Notes: a model not told the origin generated them from the sequence alone. Positions 13,176 to 25,163 are shown, counted from the stretch's first letter. The stretch is 64,000 nucleotides of DNA from Sciurus carolinensis (GCF_902686445.1 NW_025920106.1:1798001-1862000); one strand, 5' to 3'. Program-made: numbers and translations.

Positions 13176-13914
13176 TTAAGGTAGTTCTTCCCTTTGCTGA
13201 CCTACATCATTGTTTTTCATTTCCTCCTCAAGGAATATTTTGTTGAGAATATTCTGTAGTGCAGGTTCTCTGTTTGTAAATTCTTTTAACTTTTGTTTAA
13301 CATGGAAGTAATTTATTTCATCTTCAAATCTGAAGGTTAGATTTGCTGGGTATAGGATTCTTGGTAGGCAACCATGTTCTTTCAGAGCTTGAAAAACGTT
13401 GTTCCAGGCCCTTCTAGCTTTTAGAGTCTGAGCTGAGAAATCTGCTGATATCTATATTGGTTTTCCCCTATATGTAATCTGATGCTTTTCTCTCGAAGCC
13501 TTGAAAATCGTATCTTTATTTTGTATGCTAGGAATTTTCATTGTACTGTGCCTTGGTGTGGATCTCTTGTGATATTGTGTATTTGATGTTCTGTAGACTT
13601 CTTGTAATTGATTTTCCATTTCATTCTTCAGGTTTGGAAAAATTTTAGATATTATTTCATTAAAAAGGTTGTTCATTCCTTTGGCTTGTATCTCTGTGCC
13701 TACCTCAATCACAATAATTCTTAAATTTGGTTTTTTCACGATGTTCCATAGTTCTTGCAGATTCTGTTCATTTCTTACCATCTTCTCTGATTGGACAATT
13801 TTATTTTGAAGATTAAATATTTTGTCTTCATTGTCTGAGGTTCTGTCTTCCAAGTGGTCTAGACATTTGGTGATGCTTTCCATTGCAATTTTTTTTCTCT
13901 TCATAACAAGGATT
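13176..13914 (-). pseudogene. L1-A ORF1, C-terminal part, broken
   Basis: Minus-strand frame 13452-13919 matches the middle of LINE-1 ORF1 (an EHLEDRTSD-like coiled-coil end followed by an RRM-like NLRIIVIE segment), and decayed C-terminal-domain sequence continues to a stop at about 13176. ORF1 protein normally is a trimeric coiled-coil RNA chaperone that coats L1 RNA. The N-terminal remainder is displaced to 19699-19949 by the L1-B insertion. Confidence 0.8.
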
Positions 13915-13921
13915 TCCATTT
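13915..13921. repeat. target-site duplication of L1-B (left copy)
   Basis: TCCATTT here is repeated at 19692-19698, directly beyond the 5' end of L1-B. The left copy merges into the T-run that is the L1-B poly(A) tail read on the other strand. Confidence 0.7.
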
Positions 13922-14121
13922 TTTTATTGTAAACAAAAGGGATACATGTTGTTTCTCTGTTTGCAAATGGAGTTAAGGCATACCATGTGTGTAATCATAA
14001 ATTTACATAGGGTAACATTGCTTGATTCATTCTGTTATTTTTTCCTTCTGCCCCACACCACCCACCCCCCTTTTCCCTCTATACAGTTCTTCCTTCCTCC
14101 ATTCTTGACCACCTACTTAAT

Positions 14122-14155
14122 CCTAAATGTAAACCTAACCCTAATGCTAACCCCT
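14122..14155 (-). repeat. telomere-like tract in the L1-B 3' UTR
   Basis: The plus strand shows AACCTAACCCTAATGCTAAC, that is, TTAGG-type repeats on the L1 sense strand, followed by a C-run (a G-run in sense). The same tract occurs at the same place in L1-C (42505-42537). Confidence 0.75.
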
Positions 14156-14191
14156 CCCCCTTTATATGTCATCATCCACTTATCAGCAAGA

Positions 14192-17100
14192 TCATTTGTC
14201 CTTTGGATTTTTGAGATGGCTTATCTCACTTAGCATGATATTCTCCAATTTCATCCATTTGCCTGCAAATGCCATAATTTTATCATTATTTATGGCAGAG
14301 TAATATTCCATTGTGTATATATGCAATAGTTACTTTATCGATTCATCAATTGAAGGACATCTAGGTTGGTTCCACAATTGGGCTATGCTGAGTTGAGCAC
14401 CAATGAATATTGATGTGGCTGTATCTCAGTAGTATGCTGATTTTAACTCTTTTGGGTATAGGCCAAGGAGTGGGATAGCTGGGTCAAATCGTGGTACATT
14501 TCAAGAATTCTGAGGAATCTCCATACTGCTTTCCAGAGTAGCTGCACTAATTTGCAACCCCACCAGCAATATATGAGTGTACCTTTTTTCCCATATCCTC
14601 GCCAATACCTATTGTTGCTTGTGTTCTTGATAATAGCCATTCTAATTGGGGTAAGATGGAATCTTAGGGTAGTTTTGATTTGCATTTCTCTTACTACAGA
14701 TGTTGAACATTTTTTCATATATCTGCTGATTGCTTATACATCTTCTTCTGTGAAGTGTCTGTTCATTTCTTCAGCCCATTTGCGGATTGGATTATTTGTG
14801 TTCTTGGTGTAGAGTTTTTTGAGTTTTTTATATATTCTGGAAATTCACACTCTATCTGAAGTATGAGTGGCAAAGATATTCTCCCTCTCTGTAGGCTCTC
14901 TCTTCACATTACTGATAGTTTCCTTTGATGATAGAAAGCTTTTTAGTTTGAATCTATCCCAGTTGTTGATTCTTGATTTTATTTCTTGTGCTATCTGAGT
15001 CCTGTTAAGGAAGTCTGATCATTAGCCAACAGTTGAAGATTTGGACCTATTTTTCTTCTATAAAATGCAGTGTCTCTGTCTGATTCCGAGGTCCTTGATC
15101 CATTTTGAGTTGAGTTTTGTGCAGGGTGAGAGATAGGGGTTTAATTTCATTCTGTTGCATATGGTTTTCCAGTTTTCCCAGCACCATTTGTTGAAGAGGC
15201 TATCTTTTCTCCATTGCATATTTTTGGTCCCTTTGTCTAGTATGAGAAAATTTTATTTATTTGGGTTTGTGTCCACGTCCTCTATTCTGTACCATTGATC
15301 TACCTGTCTATTTTGGTACCAATACCATGCCATTTTTGTTCCTATTGCTTTGTAGTAGAGTTGAAGATCTGGTATTGCAATACCCCCTGCTTCGCTCTTT
15401 CTATTGAGGATTGCTTAGCTATTCTGGTTTTATTATTCTTCCAAATGAATTTTATAATTGCACTATTTGTGTAAGGTATATCATTGGAATTTTAATTGTA
15501 ATTGCATTGAATCTGCACAGCACTTTTGGTAGTACGGCCATTTTGAGAACATTAATTCTGCCTATCCAAGAACATGGGAGATCTTTCCATCTTCTAAGGT
15601 TTTCTTTAATTTCTTTCTTTAGTTTTCTTTAGTTCTCATTGTAGAGGTCTTTCACCTCTTTTGTGAGATTGATTCCCAAGTATTTCATTTTTTTCGAAGC
15701 TTTTGTGAATGTGGTAGTTTTCCTAACTTCTCTTTCTGAAGATTCATCACTTATGTATAAAAATGCATTGGATTTATGATCATTATTGATCTTGTAACCT
15801 GCTACTTTACTGAATTCACTTATGAGTTTTAAAAGTTTTCTGGTGGAATTTCCTGGTTCCTCTAAATATATAAACATGTCCCCAGAGAACAGGGATAGTT
15901 TGAGTTCTTCTTTTCCAATTCATATCCCTTTAATTTCTTTGGTTTGTCTAATTGCTCTGGCTAGAGTTTCAAGGACGATATTGAATAGAATTGTTGAAAG
16001 AGGGCATCCCTGCCTTGTTCCAGTTTTTAGGGGGAATGCTTTCAGTTTTTTAACATTTAGAATGATATTGGCCATGGGCTTAGCATAGATGGCCTTTACA
16101 ATGTTAAGGAATGTTCCCACTACCCCATTTTTTTCCTCATGTTTTGAGCATGAAGGGATGCAGTATTTTATCAAACACTTTTTCTACATCTATCAAAATA
16201 ATCATGTGATTCTTGACTTTAAATCTGTTGATATGGTGAATGACATTCATTGATTTCCTGATGTTGAACTAACCTTCCATCCCTGGGATAAAACCCACTT
16301 GATCGTGGTGCACTGTCTTTGTAATATATTTTTGTATGCGACTTGCTAAAATTTTGTTGAGAAGTTTTGCATCGATGTTCATGAAGGATATTGGTCTGAA
16401 ATGTGTTTTTCTCGATGTGTCTCTGGTTTAGGTATCAGGGTAACATTGGCTTCATAGAATGAGTTTGGGAGTGTTCCCTCTCATTCTATTTCATGGAATA
16501 CTTTGAGGGGTATTGGAATGAGTTCTCCTTTAAAGGTATTGTAGAACTTGACTGAGAACCCATCTGGTCCCAGACTTTTCTTTGTTGGTAGGCTTTTGAT
16601 GACCTCTTCTATTTCATTGCTTGAAATTTATTTATTTAAGTTGAGTATATCCTCCTCGTTCAGTTTAGGTAATTCATATTTCTCTAGAAACTTGTTTATG
16701 CCTTTGAGGTTTTCTGTTTTGGTGGAATATATATTTTCAAAATACGTTATAATTATGTTTTGTATTTCACTCCTCTCTGTTGTGATATTTCCTAGTTCAT
16801 TCCGAATTTTAGTAATTTGAGTTTTCTCCTTCTTTCTCTTTGTTAGTGTGGCTAAGGGTTTATCAATTTTGTTTATTTTTTCAAAGAACCAACTGTTTAT
16901 TTTGTTAATTTTTCCGATTGTTTCTTTTGTTTCAATTTTATTCATTTCTGCTCTGATTTTAACTATTTCCTGTCTTGTACTACTTTTGGTGTTGGTCTGC
17001 TCTTCTTTTTCTAGGGCTTTGAGCTGTAGTTTTAAGTTGTTTATTTTTTGATTTTTACTTCTTTTATTGAATTCGCCCATGAAATAAATCTTCCTGTAAG

Positions 17101-18006
17101 TACTGCTTTCATAGTGTCCCAGAGATTTTGATATGATGTGTCTTTGTTCTTGCTTGTTTCTAAGAAATTTTATTTCCAGCCTCTTGTCTTCTGTTTTCCA
17201 TTCATCATATAATAGTGTATTATTTAATCTCTAGGTATTGGAGAATTTTCTATCTTTTATTCTGTCATTTATTTCTAATTTCAATCCATTATGATCTGAT
17301 AGAATACAAGGTAGTATCTCTATCTTCTTGTACTTTCTAACAGTAGATTTGTGGCCTAAAATATGGTCTATTTTAGAGAAGGATCCATGTGCTGCTGAGA
17401 AGAAAGTGTATTCGTTCTTTGTTGGATGGTATAGTCTATATGAGTCGGTTAACTCTAAATTGTTGATTGTGATATTGAGATCTATGATTTCTTTATTCAA
17501 TTTTTGTTTGGAAGATCTATCCAGTGGTGAGAGAGGTGTGTTAAAATCACCTAGTATTATTGTTTTGTGCTCTATTTGATTTCTGGAATTAAAAAGGATT
17601 TGTTTGACGTACATTGATGAGCAATGGTTCGAGGCATAGATATTTATGATTGTTTTGTCTTACTGACTTATGCTTCCCTTAAGCATTATGTAATGTCCTT
17701 CTTTATCCCTTCTGACTAGTTTTGGTTTGAAGTCCACATTATCTGAAATGAGGATGGATACTCCAGGTTGTTTGCTGTGTCAGTGTGCATGCTATGTTTT
17801 TTCCCATCCTTTCACCTTTAGTCTATGGGTATCTCTATCTATGAGATGAGTCTCTTGCAGGCAGCATATTGTTGGATTTTTCTTTTTAATCCAATCTGCC
17901 AGTGTATATCTTTTGATTGATGATTTCAGGCCATTAACATTCAGGCTTATTATTGTAATATGATTTGTATTCCCAGTCATTTGACTCATTTTTGTTTTTC
18001 TGACAT
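14192..18006 (-). pseudogene. L1-B ORF2, broken
   Basis: Fragments in several phases (17792-17989, 17231-17614, 16628-17080, 15920-16174, 15629-15877, 14443-14718) cover the AP-endonuclease N-terminus (with CCLQETHL and [12 protein letters not shown] strings), the RT region (TRQGCPLST, the usual form of the motif that is altered in L1-C) and the C-terminal cysteine motif region ([14 protein letters not shown]). Frameshifts and stops between them make it a pseudogene. The start is placed by analogy with the L1-C ORF2 start. Confidence 0.88.
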
Positions 18007-18037
18007 TATTTGGTTTCTCCTTTATTTGGCTATTCCT

Positions 18038-19042
18038 TTAGGCTAGTTTCTCCCTTTTCTGATTTGCATTGTTGTTTTTCATCTCTTCCTCATGGATTAT
18101 TTTGCTGAGAATGGTCTGTAATACTGGCTTTGTTTTTGTAAATTCCTTTAACTTTTGTTTATCATGGAAGGATCTTATTTCATTGTCAAATCTGAAAGTA
18201 AGATTTGCTGGGTAAAATATTCTTGGTTGGCATCATTTGTTTTCAGGGCTTGGTAAATGTTGTTCCAGGCCCTTCTAGCTTTTAGGGTCTGGATCGAAAA
18301 ATCTACTGATATTCTTATTGTTTTCCCCCTGAATGTAATTTGATTCTTTTCTCTTCTGGCCCTTAAAATTCTGTCTTTATTTTGTATGTTAGGTATTTTC
18401 ATAATAATGTGCCTTGGTGTGGTTCTGTTGTTATTTTGTATATTTGGAGTCCTATAAGCCTCTTGTACTTGGTTTTCCATTTCATTCTTCAGATGTGGGA
18501 AATTTTCTGATATTATTTTATTGAATAAATTTTTTATTCCTTTGGTTTGTTTCTCTAAGCCTTCCTCAATCCCAATAATTCTTAAATTTGGCCTTTTCTT
18601 GATATCCCTCAAGTCTTTTAGGTTCTGTTCATGATTTCTTACCATCTTCTCTGTTTGTTCAACTTTGTTTCCAAGGTAAATATTTTGTCTTCAATGTCTC
18701 AAGTTCTGTCTCCAGGTGTTCTATTCTATGGTTATGTTTTCTATGGAGTTTTTAACTTGGTTTATTGTTTCATTTCAATGATTTCTGTTTGGTGTTTTTT
18801 TCAGTATCTCTAACTCTATTGAAATGACCTCTTTCTTCCTGTATTTCCTTTTTTAACTGTTGATTGGTGTGATCATTTAATGCCTCCATTTGCTCTTTCA
18901 TCTCCTTGTTTTATTCCCTGATTGCTTTAATTATGTACATTCTGAACTCCCTTTCTAACATTTCTCCTGCTGTGCTGTCATTGGGTTTTATTGATATAAT
19001 ATCTAGGTTTGTTTGGGACATTTTCTTCCCTTGTTTTCTCAT
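18038..19042 (-). pseudogene. L1-B ORF1, broken
   Basis: The start codon (minus strand, 19042) lies in the same MRKQGKKMSQTN context as in L1-C, and the stop aligns with the L1-C ORF1 stop. An open piece of 156 codons (18175-18645) covers the RRM-like domain (NLRIIGIEEGLE) and most of the C-terminal RNA-binding domain (ARRAWNNIYQALK). Upstream coiled-coil sequence is interrupted by stops and small indels, and the extreme C-terminus is out of phase. Confidence 0.85.
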
Positions 19043-19691
19043 ATTGGTCAGATATCAGTGGGACTCTGAGATATTGCAGATTTCCTCTATTGGCTTATAG
19101 TGTCCCTGTAGATTTCCAGTATATCACCTCCCAGCCTTCAGTAGCCTGAAATCTTGGAGGAACTTGATAATGCAGTGCTTCCAAAGAAAGCTGCCCCTAG
19201 CCCACAACTTGTTCCAGGTCTTGGAGCTGACTCTGTGCGGAAAGGCTCTCACTGGGCTGTCTGCTCCGAGAAGCTGGCTGTGGAAGGAGCCTGACACCAG
19301 AGGGAGCAGGGCAGCTTTGAGTAGTCTCTGGCTGCCCTTCCCTGATCCCAGAGACTGCCTGAGGGCCGGAGCTTGCCTTTGGCTCTGGGATTTGGAGCTG
19401 GGTCTGTGCAGAAAGGCTCTCACTGTGTGACCTGCTCTGAGAAGCTCTCTGTGGAAGGAACCCACCGCCAGAGGGAGCAGGGCTGCCTGGGGAAGTCTCT
19501 AACTGCCTTGCCCTGCCATGAGAAGCTGCCCCTGTCCGGGTCTACTGCCTGGGTCAAGCTTCACTGGGTGGGGGAGACTCACCCCATGTCTCTATGTTAG
19601 TCCAAGTCTTTCAATGCCTCTCCTTCTTGAATCCTTGGTTCTGGAGTGACAGGAGATGCAGTCACCTGCTAGTCTGCCATCTTGGATTGCC
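19043..19691 (-). promoter_or_regulatory. L1-B 5' UTR / internal promoter
   Basis: About 650 bp and GC-rich relative to its surroundings. It opens on the sense strand with CAAGATGG (complement at 19677-19684), the YY1-type core known at the start of primate L1 5' UTRs. It contains an internal tandem duplication: a GGAGCT.-.TCTGTGC-type string starts at 19223 and again at 19394, about 171 bp apart. Compared with L1-C it has one opening module rather than two. Confidence 0.7.
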
Positions 19692-19698
19692 TCCATTT
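19692..19698. repeat. target-site duplication of L1-B (right copy)
   Basis: TCCATTT, matching 13915-13921. Together the copies mark the exact insertion point in L1-A ORF1. Confidence 0.7.
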
Positions 19699-19949
19699 GT
19701 TTTTTTTTTAAATCTCTGTCTCTTTGTTGAAATGATCTTTTGCTTCCTGCAGTTGCTCTTTCAACTGCTTATTGATATTATTATTTATTGCCTGCATTTG
19801 TTCTCTTATCTCATACTTTGCTTCACAAATCATCTTAATCATGTATAATCTTAAGTTCTTTTCTGACATATCTCTAGCATACTGTTATTGGAATCTATTA
19901 ATATAGAATCTAGATTGTTTGGATAATTTTCTTCCCTGGTTTTTTTCAT
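19699..19949 (-). pseudogene. L1-A ORF1, N-terminal part
   Basis: Minus-strand reading gives the ORF1 N-terminus in the same context as L1-B and L1-C, with stops. It is the counterpart of 13176-13914, separated from it by the nested L1-B. Confidence 0.65.
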
Positions 19950-20565
19950 GTTGTTTTATATCTTCCCCTCTAGCACTGCAGATCTGTGGTATTGCAGTTT
20001 CCCCCCTATATGCTTATGGTGACCCTATAGGTTTCAAAAAACTTTCCTTTAAGGGGAAGAACAATATTAGCATTGCCCAGTCCAGACAGTATGCAATCCT
20101 AGACCAAATAGCCACTATGAGGTCATTTACAATATTGACATAATAAACAGAATGATTTCAATTATTATCTTCAGTATAACAAACAGATTTGCAATAAGGT
20201 CTGCAGTATCTAATGGAGGACAAAGAGGATGTGGAGGGATGTAGGATGTAGTTGTTAATGGGACAAGAGAATAATATATAGAAGTTCTAGATATTAGAAA
20301 GAGTGAGCATATAATCAAAAGAAGTTGGTTTTTAGAATGCAAAAAGTGATAAAGAGACTCTGAGGAACATGTAAACAAAAGGAAAGGAGAGCAAAAAATG
20401 TAAAGAAATATAATCATAAAATTGTTCAATAATGACAAAAAAGAAAATCTACACTATAACAGTCATACAGTATTCAAACCTCCCAGTCTTCAGTAGTCTG
20501 ATGTGTGAGAGTACCTGACAATGAGCTTTAAGTCTCCAGCAGGTGTCTCAGACTAGGATTTGCCC
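19699..20565 (-). mobile_element. L1-A, 5' segment (rest of ORF1 and 5' UTR)
   Basis: Resumes L1-A where L1-B interrupted it. Sequence 19700-19949 matches the N-terminal coiled-coil part of ORF1 in L1-B and L1-C (start codon complement at 19947-19949). Beyond it, 19950-20030 matches the 5' UTR next to ORF1, and 20468-20530 matches the adjoining 5' UTR stretch (CCTCCCAG.CTTCAGTAG). Between these lies about 440 bp that is absent from L1-B and L1-C. Similarity fades near 20565. Confidence 0.75.
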
Positions 20566-21380
20566 AAATGCTGTTATTTCTATCTGACAGGAGTTATTAT
20601 TGTACTTTACAAGCTATAAATATTTTTAGTAAATTCCTACATTTTGTTTTTAAATTTGTAATAACAGAATCTCCATGTTGTGTTAAATGGGATTTTGTTG
20701 GGTCATATTTATCTTTGGGGGAAGATGACTATGCAAAATAGGTTAATTTTATTTAATAATTCCTTTGTAATTCCATGAAGTCACGGTTTCAAAATTGATA
20801 GCTACATTGAATTAGTGCTGAACAATTCTTTAGTAATCTCTATTATCAATTTATATAGCAGCACTCTTAAGTTTGCCATTCTATGGGATATATAATTGTT
20901 TTGTTGCAGTTTTGGTCTATTGTTATCTGTAAGATTGATTCTTACATACTAATGGTGAAGAATACATCCAACTGTTTTATAAAATTCTTGTTCCTAGGAT
21001 GTTGTGTGGATGTTTCTTCATTTCTTTGAGAAATTTGGGAATCAAACAAGTGTTTGTTTGGGTTATTTTTATTTGTTTATTGATACTTGAGCATCATTCA
21101 GGTCCTGAAAACTACAGTGAAGATAATTTAAACTCAGAAATATTTGAACTTTAAATAATTACAAATCCTCTGAAACTGATGATGTTCTTAAAGATAAGAG
21201 AAGATGTCTCCTCTGTTTTCTTCCCAAGCAGTGTTGTTAACACACACAGAATATGACACGATGGGTGAACAGAGTGTTTTCTGAGGCTTTATCAAATTAG
21301 ATTTGAAAGTCTACTTATTATGTTATAATTATCTATGTATTAGAATTGGAACAATTCATATGGGTATTTTTCTTAAATTC
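20566..21380. other. unclassified AT-rich sequence
   Basis: No gene, SINE or recognisable LINE segment was identified between the end of L1-A similarity and the start of the older L1-D. Confidence 0.4.
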
Positions 21381-22528
21381 TCTATTTTGTTTAAGTGGCA
21401 ATATTTTAACAAGCAGTGTACAGTTCAGTGGCATTAGTGACATTCACAAAGTTGTACTTTTGCCATTATTTCCATAATCTGTCATCATTCCAAGCAGAAA
21501 TTGAAGTCATTTTTTAAAATTCCTTTGCCCTTCTGTCCCCAGCCCTGATAACTTTACTCTCTATTTCTATGATTTTGCTTATTCTGGATAGTTCATGTAA
21601 AAGGAGTCATAATGTATTTTTCTGTTATATCTGGCATATTTTATTTGGCATATTTTTTGACTCCTTCATGTTTAGCATATATCCAAACTTCATTTCTTTT
21701 GTGATTGAATAATCCTCTATTACAAATATAGACATTTTCTTTATCCATTCATCTATTGATGGACACTGGGTCATTTCTGCCTTTTAGTTGTTGTGCCTAA
21801 TGCTTATATGAAATGTTGGTGTACAAATATCTATATATGTCCCTGTTTTAAATTCTTTGGGGTATAACATATACACCCAGAAGTGGAATACAATTCTGTT
21901 TAACTTCATGTGGAGTCACCAAATAGTTTCTATTGAACTTGTACTATTTTACATTCCCAGTAGTAATGCACAAGGATTTCAATTTCTCTTCATCCTCACT
22001 AATACTTATTATTGACCCTTTATTACTAATTTTATCCTAATAGGGGTGAAGTGGTATCTCATTGTAACTTTAATATACATTTACCTAAAGTTTACTGATG
22101 TTGGGCATCTTTTCATGTGTATTTTGACCATTTGTGTATCTGCTTTAAAGAAGTAGTTTTAAGTAATTAGTCTATTTTAAAAGTAGGTTTGTCTTTTGGT
22201 TGTTGATTTGTTAGAATTCTTTATGGATCCTGGACATCATACCATTATAAGGTATGTTGGTTGTAATTATTTCTCTTATTCTGTGGGTTTTCTTTCACTT
22301 CCTTGAAGGTACCTTTGTGAAGCAAAATGTTATTAATTTTAAAAAGGCTCAAATTATCTTTTAATTTTTTTTGCCTGTGGCTTTGGTGTCATATTTAAGA
22401 AATTATTGCCAGTTTCTCAAGATCACAATTCTTTGCTCCTTAATTTTGAAGGTGTTTATAGTTTTAACTCTTACATTTAAGGCCGTCATTCATTTTGAGT
22501 TAATTTTTGTTTGTGGTATAAAATTATG

Positions 22529-22541
22529 GTCCAACTTCATT
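22529..22541. repeat. target-site duplication of the B1-dID (left)
   Basis: GTCCAACTTCATT, repeated exactly at 22745-22757 on the other side of the SINE. Confidence 0.85.
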
Positions 22542-22744
22542 TAGATTTTTGGTATTTGATCCCAGGACTGTTTTATCACTGAGCCTCCTCCCAGGCCCTG
22601 CCCTCTTTAATATTTTATTTAGAGACAGACTCTCACTGAGTGGCTTAGGGTTTTGGTAATCTGCTGAGGCTAGTTTTAAAATTGGAACCCTTGTGTTTCA
22701 GCTCCCCCAGCTGCTGGGATTACAGGCATGCACTACTGTACCCA
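22542..22744 (-). mobile_element. B1-dID dimeric SINE
   Basis: On the minus strand this reads as a B1-type head (CCTGTAATCCCAGCAGCTGG-like), an A-rich linker (AATAAAATATTAAAG), then an ID-type tail ending in a TGGGATCAAATACC string. It is about 200 bp, flanked by a perfect 13-bp direct repeat, and inserted into ancient L1-D. This dimer is characteristic of squirrels, dormice and some other rodents and is the main clue to the species. Confidence 0.85.
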
Positions 22745-22757
22745 GTCCAACTTCATT
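22745..22757. repeat. target-site duplication of the B1-dID (right)
   Basis: Exact copy of 22529-22541. Confidence 0.85.
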
Positions 22758-25063
22758 CTTTTGCATGTGAATATCCATTTTTCCATAACCATTTGTTTCA
22801 ACCATTTGTTGAAAAGACTGTCCTTTTCCATTGAATGATATTAACACCCTTGTCAAAAATAGTTGACCATGGATGTAAGTCAACTATTTGTCAAAATTTT
22901 TTTGACCAGTTGTAAGGGTTTCTTTATGGGTTCTCAGTTCTATTCCATTAATCTTATGTGTCTGTATGTCTCTCCATACAGATAGTACCCGTGTGTTGTT
23001 TACAACAGCTTTATAGTAAGCTTTGAAATCAGGAAGTATGGGTTCTCAGAATTTGCTCTTTTTCAAGGTTGTTATATTTATTCTCTGTCCCTTGTAATTT
23101 CATTTTAATATTGGAGTGAAATTTTCTATTCCTCAAAATGGAAAAATGATAATACCATTGGGACTTTGAAAAAGATTGCACTGAATTTGAATCTGTAGAT
23201 CACATTAGGTAGTATAATTATCTAAACAATATTAAGTTTTCCAGGCTGTGAATGTGAGCTGTCTTTTCATTTAGGTAGTGTGATTTATTTGAGCAACATT
23301 TTACATTTTTCAGTAAACAGGTATCCTACTTTATTGATTAAATTTATTCCTAATTATTTTTCTGGTTTTGATGTTATTGTAGGTGGAATTCTTTTTTTAA
23401 TTTGGTTTGGAAATTTTTCATTGCCTGCATATAGAAATGCAAATGGTTTTGTGTTTTGATTTTATATTGTCCCATACTGCTGTATTTGTTTATTACGTTT
23501 AAAAGACCTTTTGTGGATTCTTAAGATTTGGTACATTGAAGATTAAGTCATCTTTAAGGAGAGATAGTTAACTTCTTACTTTGTCATATGGATTCCTTTT
23601 CTTTTTCTTGCCTAATTGCTCTATCTAGAACTTAAAGGCAAGGATATCCTTGACTTCTTTCTGGTCCTAGGAAAACAACTTTCACTTTTTATCATTGATT
23701 ATGCCATTAACTGTGACTTTTTCTTTTTTTTTTTACATGCTGATTAAGTTTCCTTCTGTTCCTAGTGTACTGGATATTTTTATTGTGAAAGAGTATTGAG
23801 CTTTTTCAAATGCTTTTATCCATCATTTGTAATAGTCATGCTTTCTTAACTGTTGATGTGTATTACCTAGGATTGATTTTCATGTTAAACCACTCTCACA
23901 TTCCTGGAGAAAATCCCATTTGGCTGTGATATATGTAGGTTGAATATCCCTTATCAAAATGCTCAAAATTGAAGTTTTTCTGATTTCAGTGCTGTTTGAA
24001 GTTAGCAATATTTGTGTATCTTTCACTAGTTGGCCAACCCTACTCCAAAAATATGATATCTGAAATGTTTTGAAATCCAAAATACTTGTAGCATCATTTG
24101 CTCTAAAATTTTCAGATTTCAAATCATTTCAGATTTTTTCATTGGGGATTTAGTGTGATTGGGTCTGACTTCTTTGGACATACTGATAAACTCAATCTGC
24201 TATGATTTTGTTGAGATTTTTTGCCTTTCTCTATAAGGGTTATGAACTGTAGTTTTCTTTCCTTGTGGTCTGTCTAGGTTTGTTATCAGGGTATTGCTGG
24301 CATTATAGAATGAATTAGGAAATCTTTTCTCCAATTCTTTTGGAATATTTTGAGGGTTGATGTTAATTCTGCTTTAAATGTTTGTTAGAATACCAGTGGA
24401 GTGATCTGGTCCTAGGTATTTCTTTGTTGGGACATTCTGTTAATGATATAGTCCCCTTTCTTGTAATAGTTCTTTTCAGATTTTTATTTCTTCTTGAATC
24501 AATTTTGGAAGTCTGTGTTTCTAGGAATTTAACCATTTTGTCTTTGTTAAGCAGTTTGTTGGCATACAGTTGCTCATGCTACTCTCCCCTACTTGTTTTG
24601 TTTCTGTACATTTAGTAGTAAGGTTTCTCTTTCATTTCTCATTTTAGTAATTTGAATCTCTTCTTCCCATCAATCCAACAAAGTATGTTCTGGAGAATAT
24701 TTCACATGTACTTCAGAATATTTTGTGTTTACTTCTCATTCTGTGAAGAATGTTACTAATCTAATCAATAGAACCACCTTTTGGTTTTCTTGAGTGTCTC
24801 TTCTTTATCAGTAATATTTATTATTTTCTTCCTTCTCCTAGGTTTGTTTATTAATTAATTAATTTATTTATTTATTCCCTGAATGTAGACTTAAATTTTT
24901 GATGTGAGATCTTTCTTTTTCAATGTAAGCATTTGAAGCTATAATTCTCTCCCACCACTGTTTTCAGACTATTCCATATATGTAAATATATTGTGTTTTT
25001 TTCTTTTGACTCAAAGAATTTTGTAATGCCTGCTATGATTTCTTCTTTAACTCTCAGTTAAGA

Positions 25064-25163
25064 NNNNNNNNNNNNNNNNNNNNNNNNNNNNNNNNNNNNN
25101 NNNNNNNNNNNNNNNNNNNNNNNNNNNNNNNNNNNNNNNNNNNNNNNNNNNNNNNNNNNNNNN
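25064..25163. other. assembly gap (100 N)
   Basis: Exactly 100 N, the conventional length for a gap of unknown size. It separates L1-D from the 32-bp minisatellite, so the true distance and order across it are not established. Confidence 0.98.

Larger units (their letters stand above)
8971..13914 (-). mobile_element. L1-A, 3' segment (old LINE-1, minus strand)
   Basis: On the minus strand this reads as the end of ORF1, then ORF2, a 3' UTR and an A-rich tail that abuts the minisatellite near 8980. It aligns by eye with the better preserved L1-C at 36634-42663 throughout, but carries many stops and indels. The element is not 5' truncated here. It was split at 13915-13921 by the later insertion of L1-B, and its missing 5' part resumes at 19699. 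Its 3' UTR contains a (TA)n tract (9129-9168) and lacks the telomere-like tract found in L1-B and L1-C, which with its decay marks it as an older subfamily. No target duplication was found for L1-A itself. Confidence 0.88.
13922..19691 (-). mobile_element. L1-B, full-length LINE-1 (minus strand) nested in L1-A
   Basis: Reading the minus strand from 19691 there is a 5' UTR opening with a CAAGATGG core, ORF1 (19042 to 18038), a short intergenic gap, ORF2 (18006 to 14192), a 3' UTR with G-rich and telomere-like tracts, and an A-tail at about 13922. Total length is about 5.8 kb, a complete LINE-1. Both ORFs are broken. It sits inside ORF1 of L1-A in the same orientation and is flanked by TCCATTT, so the order of events is clear: L1-A first, L1-B second. 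Confidence 0.9.
21381..25063 (-). mobile_element. L1-D, ancient L1 (L1M-type) on the minus strand
   Basis: The left part (21390-21560) carries the widely shared ancient-L1 3' UTR signature, with a TGTACAGTTCAGTGGCATTA string followed by a CATTCACAAAGTTGT-type string. Rightwards the strand reads backwards through the ORF2 C-terminus (ATCTATTGATGGACACTGGG, GGTGAAGTGGTATCTCATTG), the RT region and on into earlier ORF2 sequence, with no frame longer than about 80 codons. It is far more diverged than L1-A. It is cut at 25063 by an assembly gap, so its 5' end is unknown. A B1-dID SINE sits in it at 22542-22744. Confidence 0.85.

Noticed and set aside
20127..20438. 103-codon hydrophobic minus-strand frame
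   Set aside because: Lies in the L1-A 5' UTR extra segment; T-rich antisense sequence gives Leu, Ile and Phe by composition.
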